The notes under the pieces were generated by a model that ran no database searches, was not told the origin of the DNA, and saw only the letters and a list, made by a program, of their open reading frames with translations. Below are positions 25,400-34,050 of a stretch of 64,000 nt of DNA, piece after piece. The DNA is taken from the NCBI GenBank assembly GCA_030544235.1, contig CM060461.1, positions 2,128,449-2,192,448 of the forward strand, in the 5' to 3' direction. Each line of letters begins with the position of its first letter. Position 1 is the first letter of the stretch. A program made the position numbers and the translations under genes. Origin of the DNA: Lepturacanthus savala. Its lineage: Eukaryota > Chordata > Actinopteri > Scombriformes > Trichiuridae.

Positions 25400-27105
25400 G
25401 ACACATACACCGACAGTACAAGAACGAACCGTACACTGAACGGCTTCCCTTTAAAGTCATTCAGTGGATTCGTTCAGAACTATTTCACGGGAAGCCGTTC
25501 ACTAAATGGCTCAGACCTACGGGCAAGTGGTTCAGTGAACGGTTCGCACCCACTAACAGGGAAGCGGATCAGTGAACGGCTCGGCGGAGCACCACGCATG
25601 CGCCGCGCCGTACGCCGCGCTGTACGGCATTGTTTGCATACAGTCTCTGCATATTGTCCGTGTCTTACCATTTATCATTTCTGCTGGGAACCCAAAATGC
25701 TGCCAAACAAACGATTTAAAAGTGGCGGGGACGTCGTCAATAGTAATACCCGTGTTTTCCGTCATTCTGGCTGCTGGGTGGATAAATCTCGCGAGACAGA
25801 ATTTTAACGCGACGAGCAATCTCGTCAAATCACATCTCGCGAGATCTCGTCACACGAGATCTCGTCACACCCCTAATAGTTACAGTTACTTAGTTATACT
25901 ATAGTTGTTAGTATATAGTTACAGTTACTTAGTTATACTATAGTTGTTAGTATATAGTTACAGTTACTTAGTTATACTATAGTTGTTAGTATATAGTTAT
26001 AGTTACTAGTTATACTATAGTAGTTAGTATATAGTTATAGTTACTGGTTATAGTATAGTAGTTAGTAGATAGTTATAGTTACTAGTTATACTATAGTAGT
26101 TAGTATATAGTTATAGTTACTGGTTATAGTATAGTAGTTAGTAGATAGTTATAGTTACTAGTTATAGTATAGTATAGTAGTTAGTATATAGTTACAGTTA
26201 CTTAGTTATACTATAGTAGTTAGTATATAGTTATAGTTACTGGTTATAGTATAGTAGTTAGTAGATAGCTATAGTTACTAGTTATACTATAGTAGTTAGT
26301 ATATAGTTATAGTTACTGGTTATAGTATAGTAGTTAGTAGATAGCTATAGTTACTAGTTATAGTATAGTAGTTAGTATATAGTTACAGTTACTTAGTTAT
26401 ACTATAGTAGTTAGTATATAGTTATAGTAACTTAGTTATACTATAGTAGTTAGTATATAGTTATAGTTACTGGTTATAGTATAGTAGTTAGTAGATAGTT
26501 ATAGTTACTTAGTTATAGTGTACATAATATCATAAATAATTGTAAACAATGTTGTGGCTTCTATAAATAATTTACCATTGGTTACCATTAATGTCAGTAG
26601 TTTGCATCAAACCTATTTAATGTGCTATAGACAAATTAACAATCTCTACATAATTTAGCATCAGATTGAAAGCAAAAACACAAAAAAGATATTTTGAAAA
26701 AAATATATATATATATTATATTTTGTAAATATATTCAGGCATCAAATGAATAACTACATCAAGCTATTAATAATAATATGTACTTTTAATGCAGTACTTC
26801 AACTAGGTCGACTGACTGACTTAAAGCCGTCACCAAGGGAACTAGAAAACAATCATTAAACAAACAAACAAACATCTTGAACTGAGAGAATCATGTAACT
26901 TTGAAAGTCAATAAACTAGATTATAAGTTTAATTCTCTCTCTCACTCGCTCGCTCCCTCGCTCGCTCTCTTTCTCTCTCTCTCACTCTCTCTCTCTCTCA
27001 CACACACACACTCACAAACACTAACCAGTTAACTGACCTCTTCCTGACGCGGATCACACACACCAACAGGAAGAAAAAGGCGAACAGCAGCAGTAGCGCG
27101 GACAT
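7569..27105 (-). CDS. cyp7b1: Cytochrome P450 family 7 (oxysterol 7-alpha-hydroxylase)
   Basis: Six coding exons on the minus strand: 27038-27105, 13953-14089, 12850-13452, 11245-11451, 9373-9551, 7569-7880. All junctions are GT/AG and phases join without a break, giving 1506 nt and 501 aa (human CYP7B1 has 506). Visible features: an N-terminal hydrophobic anchor (about residues 3-18), a basic-proline hinge with GEPPLINGW, the CYP7-type I-helix WASVGNT (277-283) in place of the usual acid-Thr pair, ExxR at E344-R347, and the haem loop [11 protein letters not shown] (429-439) with ligand Cys436. The family 7-alpha-hydroxylates 25- and 27-hydroxycholesterol and 3-beta-hydroxysteroids at the ER in the acidic bile-acid route. 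Text resemblance is closer to CYP7B1 (GKY.TF..DP, REK.I.CF, FWAMYYL) than to CYP7A1, and armc1 linkage agrees. A fish-specific CYP7 paralogue remains possible. An in-frame upstream ATG at 27204 would add a Cys/Val stretch encoded by a CA repeat, so MSALLLL at 27105 is chosen. Confidence 0.9.
8270..9061 (+). mobile_element. Rex3/RTE-clade LINE remnant with (ATGG)n tail
   Basis: Plus-strand sequence contains decayed coding text of the fish RTE/Rex3 type, for example AGGGATGCTGTCAAGCTGAA, then TCCTATAGGACCTTTTTGGC and CTGTGGGCC. The 3' end reads AGCTGGGGAAGACCCAGGAC, then ACTGGAGAGACTAGG, and passes into a GGAT/ATGG microsatellite at 8963-9056, the usual tail of this clade. Frames are broken throughout, so it is a dead, rearranged fragment. 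Family identification rests on recognition of these phrases. Confidence 0.7.
8963..9056. repeat. (ATGG)n microsatellite
   Basis: Tandem GGAT units with a few GGGT and GGCT interruptions. It forms the tail of the adjacent LINE remnant, so it probably expanded from that tail. Confidence 0.95.
9552..11244. other. cyp7b1 intron 4, with hAT-like element
   Basis: The minus-strand donor GTATGT is at 11239-11244 and the acceptor sits just above 9551. The intron contains the complete hAT-like element at 10512-11139. The remaining sequence (9552-10500) shows no exon or recognised repeat. Confidence 0.8.
10512..11139 (+). mobile_element. Non-autonomous hAT-like element, copy 2, with target duplication
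   Basis: The best-preserved of the four family members, 628 bp. One end begins CATATGTGTCCAACTC and the other ends GAGTTTGACTCCCCTG, which are imperfect inverted repeats of the hAT type (CAGGGG...TCAAACTC). Flanks are CTGTAAAG at 10504-10511 and CTGTAATG at 11140-11147, an 8-bp duplication matching at 7 of 8 positions. There is no coding capacity. It lies in cyp7b1 intron 4, in the antisense direction. Confidence 0.8.
11452..12849. other. cyp7b1 intron 3
   Basis: The minus-strand donor GTAGAC is at 12844-12849 and a polypyrimidine-AG acceptor lies just above 11451. Around 12060-12420 is a block with repeated AGTAGT/AGCTACT motifs that may be a MITE. No exon was seen. Confidence 0.75.
15085..15425 (+). 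mobile_element. L2/Rex1-type LINE reverse-transcriptase fragment
   Basis: The plus strand encodes a decayed RT segment: [11 protein letters not shown] at about 15186-15218, then [16 protein letters not shown] near 15265-15320, with a frameshift between. This is the catalytic DD region (here VDD) of the same LINE group as the longer copy at 29203-31412. Truncated at both ends and non-functional. Confidence 0.75.
15541..16865. repeat. (GTA)n trinucleotide array, 1.3 kb
   Basis: Nearly pure GTA/TAG repeat with regular ATA and GAG interruptions. The long minus-strand frames of Leu, Tyr and Thr here are a product of the repeat and not genes. It lies in cyp7b1 intron 1. Confidence 0.97.
17190..17229. 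repeat. (CA)n microsatellite
   Basis: About 20 uninterrupted CA units in cyp7b1 intron 1. Confidence 0.95.
17319..18222. repeat. 10-bp minisatellite with a duplicated flank
   Basis: Units GGACAGTGGA, GGACAGAGGA and GGACAGTTGA alternate in two blocks, about 17319-17760 and 17866-18120. Each block ends with the same roughly 130-bp non-repetitive segment (17733-17863 and 18091-18222) carrying ATATCTGTAGAACAGGTGAA and ATAAAGGTAATTACAGCAGC. The whole array-plus-flank unit has therefore been duplicated in tandem. Open frames on both strands come from the repeat and are not genes. Confidence 0.93.
18404..18449. repeat. 23-bp tandem duplication at a piggyBac-like terminus
   Basis: The 23-bp unit starting CAACGACCTTTAACCCTCAT occurs twice back to back (18404-18426 and 18427-18449). 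Each copy contains TTAA followed by CCCTCATGTT, the form of a piggyBac left end. The second copy, with TTAA at 18436-18439, continues into the piggyBac relic downstream. Confidence 0.7.
19921..20110. mobile_element. Short hAT-like MITE inserted in the piggyBac relic
   Basis: About 190 bp with inverted ends: AGGGGTAGGCAACCCTGGTC at the left and its counterpart GACCAGGGTTGCCAACAT at the right, plus inner paired segments (GTTCCAACCAAGCATT with AATGCTTGGTTGGAAC). It interrupts the transposase frame directly after KQYMP. Non-coding. Confidence 0.75.
20111..20190 (+). mobile_element. Truncated end of another short DNA transposon
   Basis: Begins ACTCACCGGCCACTTTATTA followed by GGTACACC, a very common fish element terminus. 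The opposite end is missing, so this is a fragment abutting the previous MITE inside the piggyBac relic. Confidence 0.55.
21312..21760 (+). mobile_element. Solo LTR (gypsy-like), 449 bp
   Basis: Begins TGTTAGG and ends CCTAACA, a perfect 7-bp terminal inverted repeat of TG...CA form. It is flanked on both sides by the same 5-bp target duplication, TTTGT at 21307-21311 and 21761-21765. Inside are a TATA-like TATTTAAG at 21472-21479 and AATAAA at 21699-21704, in the order expected for a U3-R-U5 LTR. No internal retroviral or retrotransposon genes lie on either side, so this is a solo LTR left by recombination. The Ty3/gypsy label is an inference from general composition. Confidence 0.85.
23245..24282 (-). 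mobile_element. Tc1-like transposon remnant, internally deleted
   Basis: Preceded by TA at 23243-23244 and starting CAGTGGAGCAAAAGAGTATT. The minus strand carries broken transposase sequence, read on the plus strand as CCATGCAGATC, GGATCATTGATGGAAG, AGATTATCAGTGGTCTTGTA and CTTTGGTCTTGGCCATAGTG. The transposase start lies near 24000. A large part of the catalytic region is missing, and the right terminal repeat stops short at about 24282. It belongs to a different Tc1-like family from the intact copy at 50097. Dead element in cyp7b1 intron 1. Confidence 0.8.
25012..25555. mobile_element. Second hAT-like element nested in the first
   Basis: Termini TAGTGATGGGAATTGTCGTT and (reversed) TAGTGGGTGCGAACCGTTCA, both followed by GTTCAC/GTTCAG motifs typical of TAGTGATGGGA-type fish hAT elements. 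The interior has a homopolymer A run of about 45 bases (25352-25398). Coding capacity is absent. Boundaries are approximate. Confidence 0.5.
25352..25398. repeat. Poly-A run
   Basis: Uninterrupted A homopolymer of about 45 bases within the nested hAT-like element. Length is likely to be uncertain in any assembly. Confidence 0.95.
25876..26525. repeat. 38-39-bp satellite array (forward orientation)
   Basis: About 17 copies of a 38-39 bp unit built from AGTTATAGTTACTAGTTATA and CTATAGTAGTTAGTATAT. Variants are GTTACAGTTACTTAG and TAGTAGATAGTT. The same unit occurs in reverse complement at 41205-41648. No coding potential. Confidence 0.93.
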
Positions 27106-27215
27106 CTTTCTGTTACTGGGCCCGAAGGAGCGTCCGACACACACACATACACACACACATATATACGCACACACACACTCACACACACACACACACACAT
27201 ACACTCACTCACACG
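26928..27215. repeat. CT-rich and CA microsatellites around cyp7b1 exon 1
   Basis: A (CT)n/(CTCG) tract at 26932-27000 and CA tracts at 27000-27020 and 27140-27200 bracket the first coding exon of cyp7b1. The upstream CA tract would be transcribed if the promoter lies beyond it. Confidence 0.85.
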
Positions 27216-29202
27216 CTGCCCGTCTGTAACGCTACAGTCTACAACGCTCACATATGCTGCTTCCTGTCAACGCCTTCAAAATAAAATCACGAATCTCGTC
27301 CTGCGGTGACGATTTCTCATCACAGGCATAAGTACTGTGATGATCTCTAATTGCAGTATACAAGGATGTACAAATACTCAAATACAAGTCCTGCATGAAA
27401 ATCAAATTTACTGCACTAGATTTATTTATCAGGAAGTTACTTTTCTCCAAATATAAGAGCCAAACAAAAATAAACAATTCTTCTCCTGCTTCCCTTTCAG
27501 CCATGTTCGATGTGTATTGCGACTATAGTGATGTGTGATGTGAACTGATGAATAGACATGCCCCAAATAAATAAATAAATAAATAAATAAATAAATACAT
27601 GAGATGGTGTAGTAAAAGGATTGCACTAAATATGCTGTTGTGAACCTGTAGGACAGTTTAATGAGAGAAAAGGCACACGTGAATTGACTTATTGCAGCCG
27701 TGCTCTGATTGGTTGCAGCCAGACAGGTAGACTTGAGAAAGGTGAGTTAAAGAGTGGGATCTTAGTTAAACACACACTAGTGTTGTTTTTCACCTCTGAT
27801 AAAGCCCTTAGTTTATTACAGTAAATGAGTAATATGAGTTGATGTTGTTAAAGTATTGCAATAAAAGTACACATACTTCAAATATTATTTATTTATTCAT
27901 TTTCCTAATCGGAAAAACAAAACAAGCTCTATCTTCTCCAGACTCAAAATTGGTCCTCGATTTAGAGACTTTTATTGTGAAGGTAGAACACTTTGTTTCC
28001 GGTGTCATCATTGATCAGCTGCAGTCTGACTCGTGTTATCCCGCACGAACATGCAGCGAGAGTGACGTCATAAAATATGATCAATGAACTGCAACAATGA
28101 GCAGCTTATTTTAATCAATACGGGACTATATGTTTATTTAGGTATTTGTCTTTAATTCCGTTGTTTCCTGCGTTTTTAAGTTTTTTTTTCTAGTAGTATT
28201 TTTTGATAACTACCTAATTATCTCTTTATTCCTCCGTCATTTACCTTCTTTATCCGGACAGTTGTTTTTGTTTTGTTGTTGTTAAAAATACAACAGAAAT
28301 AAACCTGAGCAGATCAAACGCGCTGCTTCCTACATTTCCCATCATGCTCCTGGATGGTGTGGCGATATTTAATGAGGTATGGGGAGATGTGAGGAGGTTG
28401 GAAGAGGTTTAGAAATGTTTGGGAAGGTTTAAGGAAGTTAGTGGAGGTGTGGGGAGGTTAGAGGAGGTTTAGAGATGTCAGAGGAGGTGTGAGCCTAATC
28501 CAAGCTTTGAACATGTCTTAGTTCTTCAGAGAGTTTGAATCATGGACCAGGTTTTATAAACCTTCTGGGTCTGATCTGGAGTTAAAAAATGAGTCGATTT
28601 TTCTGGTCTCATTCAAGGTGATTAAAGTTTTTGTGAAATGACTGACTACATCAGGCTATAGGATGACGTGGGGAACCAAAGTGAGAAATGAGATGTGGGA
28701 ACTTCAGTGTTGCGACAGATCTTTGAAAAACTTCAAAGTGGCTGATTGTGAAACAGCTGTCACTGTTTTTAAGTGAATCATGATGAACACAGGTATTGTT
28801 AAACCATGAGGCATGGCCCCTCTAGGGTCATGGAGGTAATGCACAATGATCCATACACATTAACCCACATAGAGAGGTTCTTCTCCCTAGAGACTTAGTT
28901 TAGAAAGTTTTTAATATTTAGTGAATGACTGCTTATGATAAAGGCTTATTCTTTTAAATAACAATGTACTGCATTTTAAGAGGCTCTTCTGTATTAATGA
29001 CACAGATCAGAATGATCACAAGGACAGTGAGAAAAGATGGGGGGGGGGGGGTGAATGCTTGTCCTAATGCTTGTCCTTTTTGTATGAAATGGTTTAAGAA
29101 GTCTTCACATGTGACAGATGCTACAAGGCTGGTGTTGGGTGGAGAAGAAATGATGGAGTTGATCATTTCGAAAAGGACATTAGGATTATGGCAGTTTTCT
29201 GA
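27216..29202. other. Intergenic region upstream of cyp7b1
   Basis: Contains an ATAA microsatellite (about 27567-27597) and a dispersed repeat (27420-27600) with partial relatives near 40905-41000 and 52280-52370. A perfect cAMP-response-element octamer TGACGTCA lies at 28063-28070. TACATTTCCCATCATGCTCC at 28331-28350 resembles the ZNF143/Staf motif. At 28375-28500 is a degenerate GAGGTT-rich tandem stretch. A G homopolymer lies near 29040. No gene was found. Confidence 0.55.
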
Positions 29203-31412
29203 TTCAATTCAATTCACTTTATTTGTATAGCCCAATTTTACAACACAGTTGTCTCAAAGTGCTTAACAAAATCCAGTCCAATGTGACCGCCAAGGAAAAA
29301 CTCCAAAACCCAGAAGGGTGGGTCCAACCAGTTAGGTGAAGGAGTAGTAGTAGGTTCATCAGGGGCCTCGATGAGTCGCATCAGGAGTCGTCATCGTTGG
29401 GCCTCATGCAGTTGAACTGAAACAGTAGCCACTCCCCCGAAGGGGAGTGGGGAGAAGGACTCTGGGCGAACAGTGATGTAAAGACCAAGTATAAACTAGA
29501 TACTGTTTATTAATGACAGTGGTACATGGTACCAGAAAGAGATGATAGAGCTCAGTGACTGTACTTCCCCCAGCATTCTCACTCCTAGGGCAGCTTAGAC
29601 TGAACTGTGGGTTTAAGTCTACCTTTAGCTACCCTGACCATAGGAATGAAGGGCTTGGCGTATGGGGCTGATGTGCTCTCTTCTATTAGTTCCTGTTAGT
29701 AAACGAGCCGCTGCGTTTTGAACCAGTTGAAAACTTTTTAGGGAACTTTTAGGACACGCTACTAATAAGGAGTTACAGTAATCTAATCTAGATGTAACAA
29801 ACGCATGGATTAGTTTTTCAGAGTCATTGTTCGACAGGATATTTCTAATTGTGGCTATGTTACACAGGTGAAAGAAGGCTGTTCTACAGGCTTGATTGAT
29901 ATGAGCTTTAAATGATGAGTCTAGCTCTAATGAAACTCCTAGGTTTTTAACTGTGGTGCTAGAGGCTATCTTCACATTATCTAGAGTTACTAGTTGCTCA
30001 GATAGGGACTCTCTAACACTTTTAGGACCTAATATAATAACTTCTGTTTTATCAGGGTTGAGTAACAGATAATTAACAGAGATCCAGGTCTTTATGTCTC
30101 TATCACAGGCGCTAAGTTTATGTACTAGCCTGATCTGATCGGGTTTAATTGATAAGTATAGCTGCGTGTCATCTGTGTAGCAGTGGAAATTAATGACATT
30201 TTTCCTAATAATATTACCCAAGGGCAGCATATATAGAGTAAAAAAATGGGCCCAAGGACTGACCCTTGTGGGACACCATAAGTGACTTTTGAGTATGATG
30301 ATGATTGCTGGTTAACGCTAACAAACTGGAACCTATTAGATGAATAGGATTTAAACCAGGAGAGGGCGGATCCTCTAATTCCTATGTCCTGTTCCAATCT
30401 CTGCAGTAAGATGCTATGGTCGATTGTGTCAAACGCAGCACTTAGATCCAGCAGGACCAGAACCGAGCCCAGTCCATCATCAGCAGCTAACAACAAGTCA
30501 TTAGTGACCTTGACTAGTGCTGTTTCAGTGCTGTGATGGGCCTGAAAACCGGACTGAAAATCTTCAAATGAACTATTGTCCTGTAAGTGCTGACACAGCT
30601 GTTTAACTACCACTCTTTCAAGAACTTTTGAAAGGAAGGGTAGATTTGAAATTGGCCTGTAGTTTACTAAAATATCTGGCTCAAGAGTGTTTTTCTCTAT
30701 GAGCGGTTTAATAACTGCATGTTTAAAAGCCTGCGGAACATATCCAGTTATTAGGGACATATTAATTATACCTAAGATATTATCAATAATTAAGGGCAGT
30801 GCCTATTTAAGGAGTTTAGTTGGAATTGGAGCTAAAATACACGTAGTTGACTTAGACAACATAATGATGGAGGAGGAGTTATTGGCTCTGGTGGTTTTAA
30901 CTGTTTTCTGGTAGTTATGTAGATGGGTCCGAAGTATGTTAAAAGAGATCTGCAGTCTGTCTTTTTTCCATTTTCTATCTGCTTTCTTGTTTGAGAGTCC
31001 GGGTGTAGTCGTTGAGCCAGGGTTGAGTTTTATTTTGGGGTTTTCTGAGTTTGAGTGGGTCATTGGAGTCCAGGATGGAACCAGTACAGATTGAGTTAAA
31101 GTTGTGGATCAGTTGACCGCTGTTCATGGGTAATAGAAAAGCCTCAGTAAACTGTCTGGCTGTGGAGGAGGATGTGGTGCAGGAGTAAGAAACTGAAGGC
31201 TGAGGTTTAGGGTGCAGCTGATGTATGGTGGAGAAGTGAATGCAGCAGTGACCTGAGATCAGCAACTCTCCAACAGTCAGTGATGAAGTGGTAATGCCAT
31301 GTGTAAAGATGAGATCCAGAGTGTGTGTCCATGGTGCGTAGAAACTCTGTGGCTTTAGTATCTGATATAATGTCCACATGAAAATTAAAATCACCAATGA
31401 CTAAAATTTAAT
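29203..31412 (-). mobile_element. LINE of the L2/Rex1 group, 5'-truncated and broken
   Basis: Minus-strand pieces in order: the end of the endonuclease (GDFNFHVD near 31400, then HTLDLIFTHG), a linker with QPWLNDYTRTLK and KWKKDRLQ, then reverse transcriptase with YRPISNLPFLSKVLER, STETALVKVTNDLL, LLDLSAAFDTIDHS, YGVPQGSVLGP, then a frameshift and YTDDTQLYLSIKP (usual YADD altered to YTDD). After it come DKTEVIILGP and SRLDYCNSLL. The 3' tail ends near 29205 with ATTCAATT repeats. Multiple frame breaks and loss of the 5' end make it non-functional. It lies between cyp7b1 and armc1. Confidence 0.88.
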
Positions 31413-33880
31413 TATGTGATAAAAACAAACATCACTTTGAAACTGTAAAAAGTGTTGAGGGTTTTGAGGGTTAAGAGAATCTCATCATTTATGCATATTT
31501 GACTTTAATGTCATTTAGCAGCAGCTAAATGACTATAACACATGACTGTAACACTGACTGAACACTTGTCCATCTTCTGGTTTCAAAGCAACACAGAGAG
31601 TCTGACTGATTTCATTCTTTATTTCATGCTCGTGTCAGTAACAGAATTCACCTCCACAGTCTGGAATCATCAGGTAAACACCAACAAGTGACAAGAAAAA
31701 CAGTCACGACATCTTATTTTCACTGATAATGACTTTTCAGCAGGTTTTACTGAAGAACTCAATTAAAAAAAAAAGGAAAATAATAATTTTGACTTTGTAT
31801 TTTATGAATATGAATAATTCCACAGAAAATTCTCCTGAGTAGATGAAAGAAAATGCAGATAAATAACAGTTCATGGGTGAGTCATAGTAAACATGTTTTA
31901 ACACCTTTAAAAAGATCATAGAACAAATCTGGAAAAACAAACAAATACTGTATTGGCCCAAATATGTAGTTTTATTTTGAAAATTAAAAACAAATAATTC
32001 AGTTCAGAATTCAGTTTTATCTACTTAACATTTTATTTCAAAATAAAACTTTACTAGAGGTTTTGTTTTGATTGATTTCCTTCATTTTTATTTAAATATG
32101 ACCATAAATAAAATGCATTACATGCTCCAGGTTTTCTATCCATGTAGCTTCAGAGAAAGACATTTTGTTATTAGCGTTTTATATTGAGGTCGGTGCCGTT
32201 TGGACTCTGAACATCTGGTGTCATTGACAGGAGGCTACTCAGAATCTGAGTGGACAGTGGTGGAGGTGGAGCTATGAGCACAAACATGAGCACACAAACT
32301 GACAGAATGAGAACAGCATCACAGATCTATACATGATTAAAGGTCATTCAGAGGAAACACTGTAGTACTTTCAAAATAAAAGACAAAGTTGGTCAACAGA
32401 CCGTGGGGTTGGGGGCACAGGGCTTATTTCTGTTATTGATCTGATGTCATGAAACACCTTGATGAGTCTGAACAATGAAGGTTTAAAAAAAAAAAAAAAC
32501 GACTGTCAGAGAAATGTTCACTCAGCTCTTTTTGTGATCTTGTTAGGTTCCATCAAACATCTGAAACCTTTTCTAAAATGCAGGTTTCTACTTGACACTC
32601 AACCACAGATCAGATTGTGCAAAAATATTCACAAAACTGATTCCTGGTCTGGATGTTTGCGTCACCAGAAGAGAACAAAGTCAAATAATAAATGTGTGGA
32701 CGTGAAGCAGGTGCTCAGCGTCTGTTCCACAGGAAGTTTCAAAGTAAAAGTTCATAGAAAGGCAGTCTTATGTAAACAGGACGAGCAGCTCCACAGATGG
32801 ATCAGAAACGCTGCTCTCATTGATCCCAGCAGGAAGGAAGTAATCAGTTTGATTTTCAGGAGAAGAGTCACTGAACAGGGGAATCAAACCTGTGAGCTGC
32901 TAGTGACGACTCCACAAACTAAACCGTTGATAGACACGAACACATTAATGCAGGAATGTTACAGCGAGACAGGATTATTGTTAGTCTGATCAATGCCTCA
33001 AATGATGACAAATACCAAGATAAACTCAAATATTTCTCCCAAAAACATCAAAGAGATTCAGATTAGGAGGACTATAGACAGAAAAGCAATAATCTTCACC
33101 TCTGAAAGTCCAATAGAGCAGCAACAACTGATCGATAAAGTTGCTATCACATTAATCACTTCTGATAATAGATTAATGGATTAGAGTCATTTTTTTAAGA
33201 AGAAAATGTCAAAGTTTGCTATAATAGTAATATTTTGGGTTGTGGACTGTTGATCTGAACAACAACAAACAATCAGAATAGTCATTAGTTGCAGCTTTAG
33301 TTTTTTTATATGGAAAACCAATTGATATTGACAGGCATCGTGTACCTCTCATGCCATAACAATTAGTTGCAGCTCTAGTTTTAATAATCAAACAATAATA
33401 ATCTGAATGACTAAAGTAATCATCATATTCACACCTCCGAATCTATAACTAAACCTCTGTCACCTCTGGCCACATGAAGTGGCTTCTGATTGGCTGACAG
33501 CACAGTGTTAAAAATAGAAAAGAAAAACTGTTCTTCGGTTTTACTTTTTCTTTTCATTGATTAATCAGACAACATTCTCGCAGGATAATGTGTGATCATG
33601 ATGCACCTGATTAGTTCACTTTAGCATTTGTCATTATTTGCACATTTTTAAGACTAAATGACTGTGGGAAGTCATCTGTGGAGCAGAGAAAATAAAGGCA
33701 CAGCTGACTGAACTCAGACTGTTTCACAACACGTCGCTCAGTCGTCTGTTGGTCAAATAAATAAGAAAAAAGTCAGAAGAGGAGAGTTCCGTCCTCTCTA
33801 TTCTAACTCACTGCCGCTCTGTTAAGACATTTGGTTTGTAGCAGATGGACCCGTTTCTCCAGGCTGAAACGGAAACGATC
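31413..33880. other. Intergenic DNA 3' of armc1
   Basis: Mostly AT-rich and unrecognised. A plus-strand frame of 176 codons (32459-32989) is the longest unassigned frame outside repeats but has no recognisable domain, no Kozak-like start and no splice context. A short hAT-type MITE lies at 33115-33302. Confidence 0.5.
33115..33302. mobile_element. Short hAT-type MITE
   Basis: Ends AGCAGCAACAACTGATCGAT and (reversed) CTAAAGCTGCAACTAATGAC, with an internal TTGGGTTGTGGACTGTTG shared with the element at 7229. A further stray terminus, ATTAGTTGCAGCTCTAG, lies at 33361-33378. Non-coding. Confidence 0.45.
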
Positions 33881-33888
33881 CTGTGGTA

Positions 33889-33894
33889 TTTATT
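33889..33894 (-). terminator. Candidate armc1 polyadenylation signal
   Basis: AATAAA on the minus strand, about 160 nt past the armc1 stop codon. This is the first canonical hexamer seen in that direction, so cleavage some 15-30 nt further is plausible. Confidence 0.45.
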
Positions 33895-34050
33895 TTGAGG
33901 ATCATCTCCTTTCCTCTGTAACAGCGGTGCATTTTCCTTAAAGTGACAACATCACTTCTGTCTCACGGCGGTGAGATTTGGCAGCTGGAAGGTTCTGGTT
34001 CTGATGGGTCAGCGGGAGGATTTAACGGGTGGGGGGAGAGGGAAGGTGGG

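Larger units (their letters stand above)
24867..25875 (-). mobile_element. hAT-like element with BED-finger fragment
   Basis: Ends are imperfect inverted repeats: TAGGCGTGTGACGAGACG at the left and GATCTCGTCACACCCCTA at the right, both rich in GACGAGA/TCTCG. Near the right end the minus strand encodes a short peptide starting at 25765 with [11 protein letters not shown] and TICRDC. This is the W..FGF plus C-x2-C pattern of a hAT BED zinc finger N-terminus. The frame is cut off by an inserted element. No 8-bp target duplication is visible; the satellite at 25876 abuts the right end. Confidence 0.65.
14090..27037. other. cyp7b1 intron 1 (12.9 kb), a repeat reservoir
   Basis: Bounded by the minus-strand donor GTCAGT at 27032-27037 and an acceptor just above 14089. 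It holds most of the repeats listed between those points. Parts with nothing recognised are 14100-14620, 14740-15080, 16900-17180, 20700-21300, 21770-23240, 24290-24860 and 26530-26925. Confidence 0.8.

Noticed and set aside
32459..32989. 176-codon plus-strand frame downstream of armc1
   Set aside because: No recognisable domain, low-quality start after an A run, no splice or promoter context; a chance frame is likelier. A homologous protein in other fish would reverse this.
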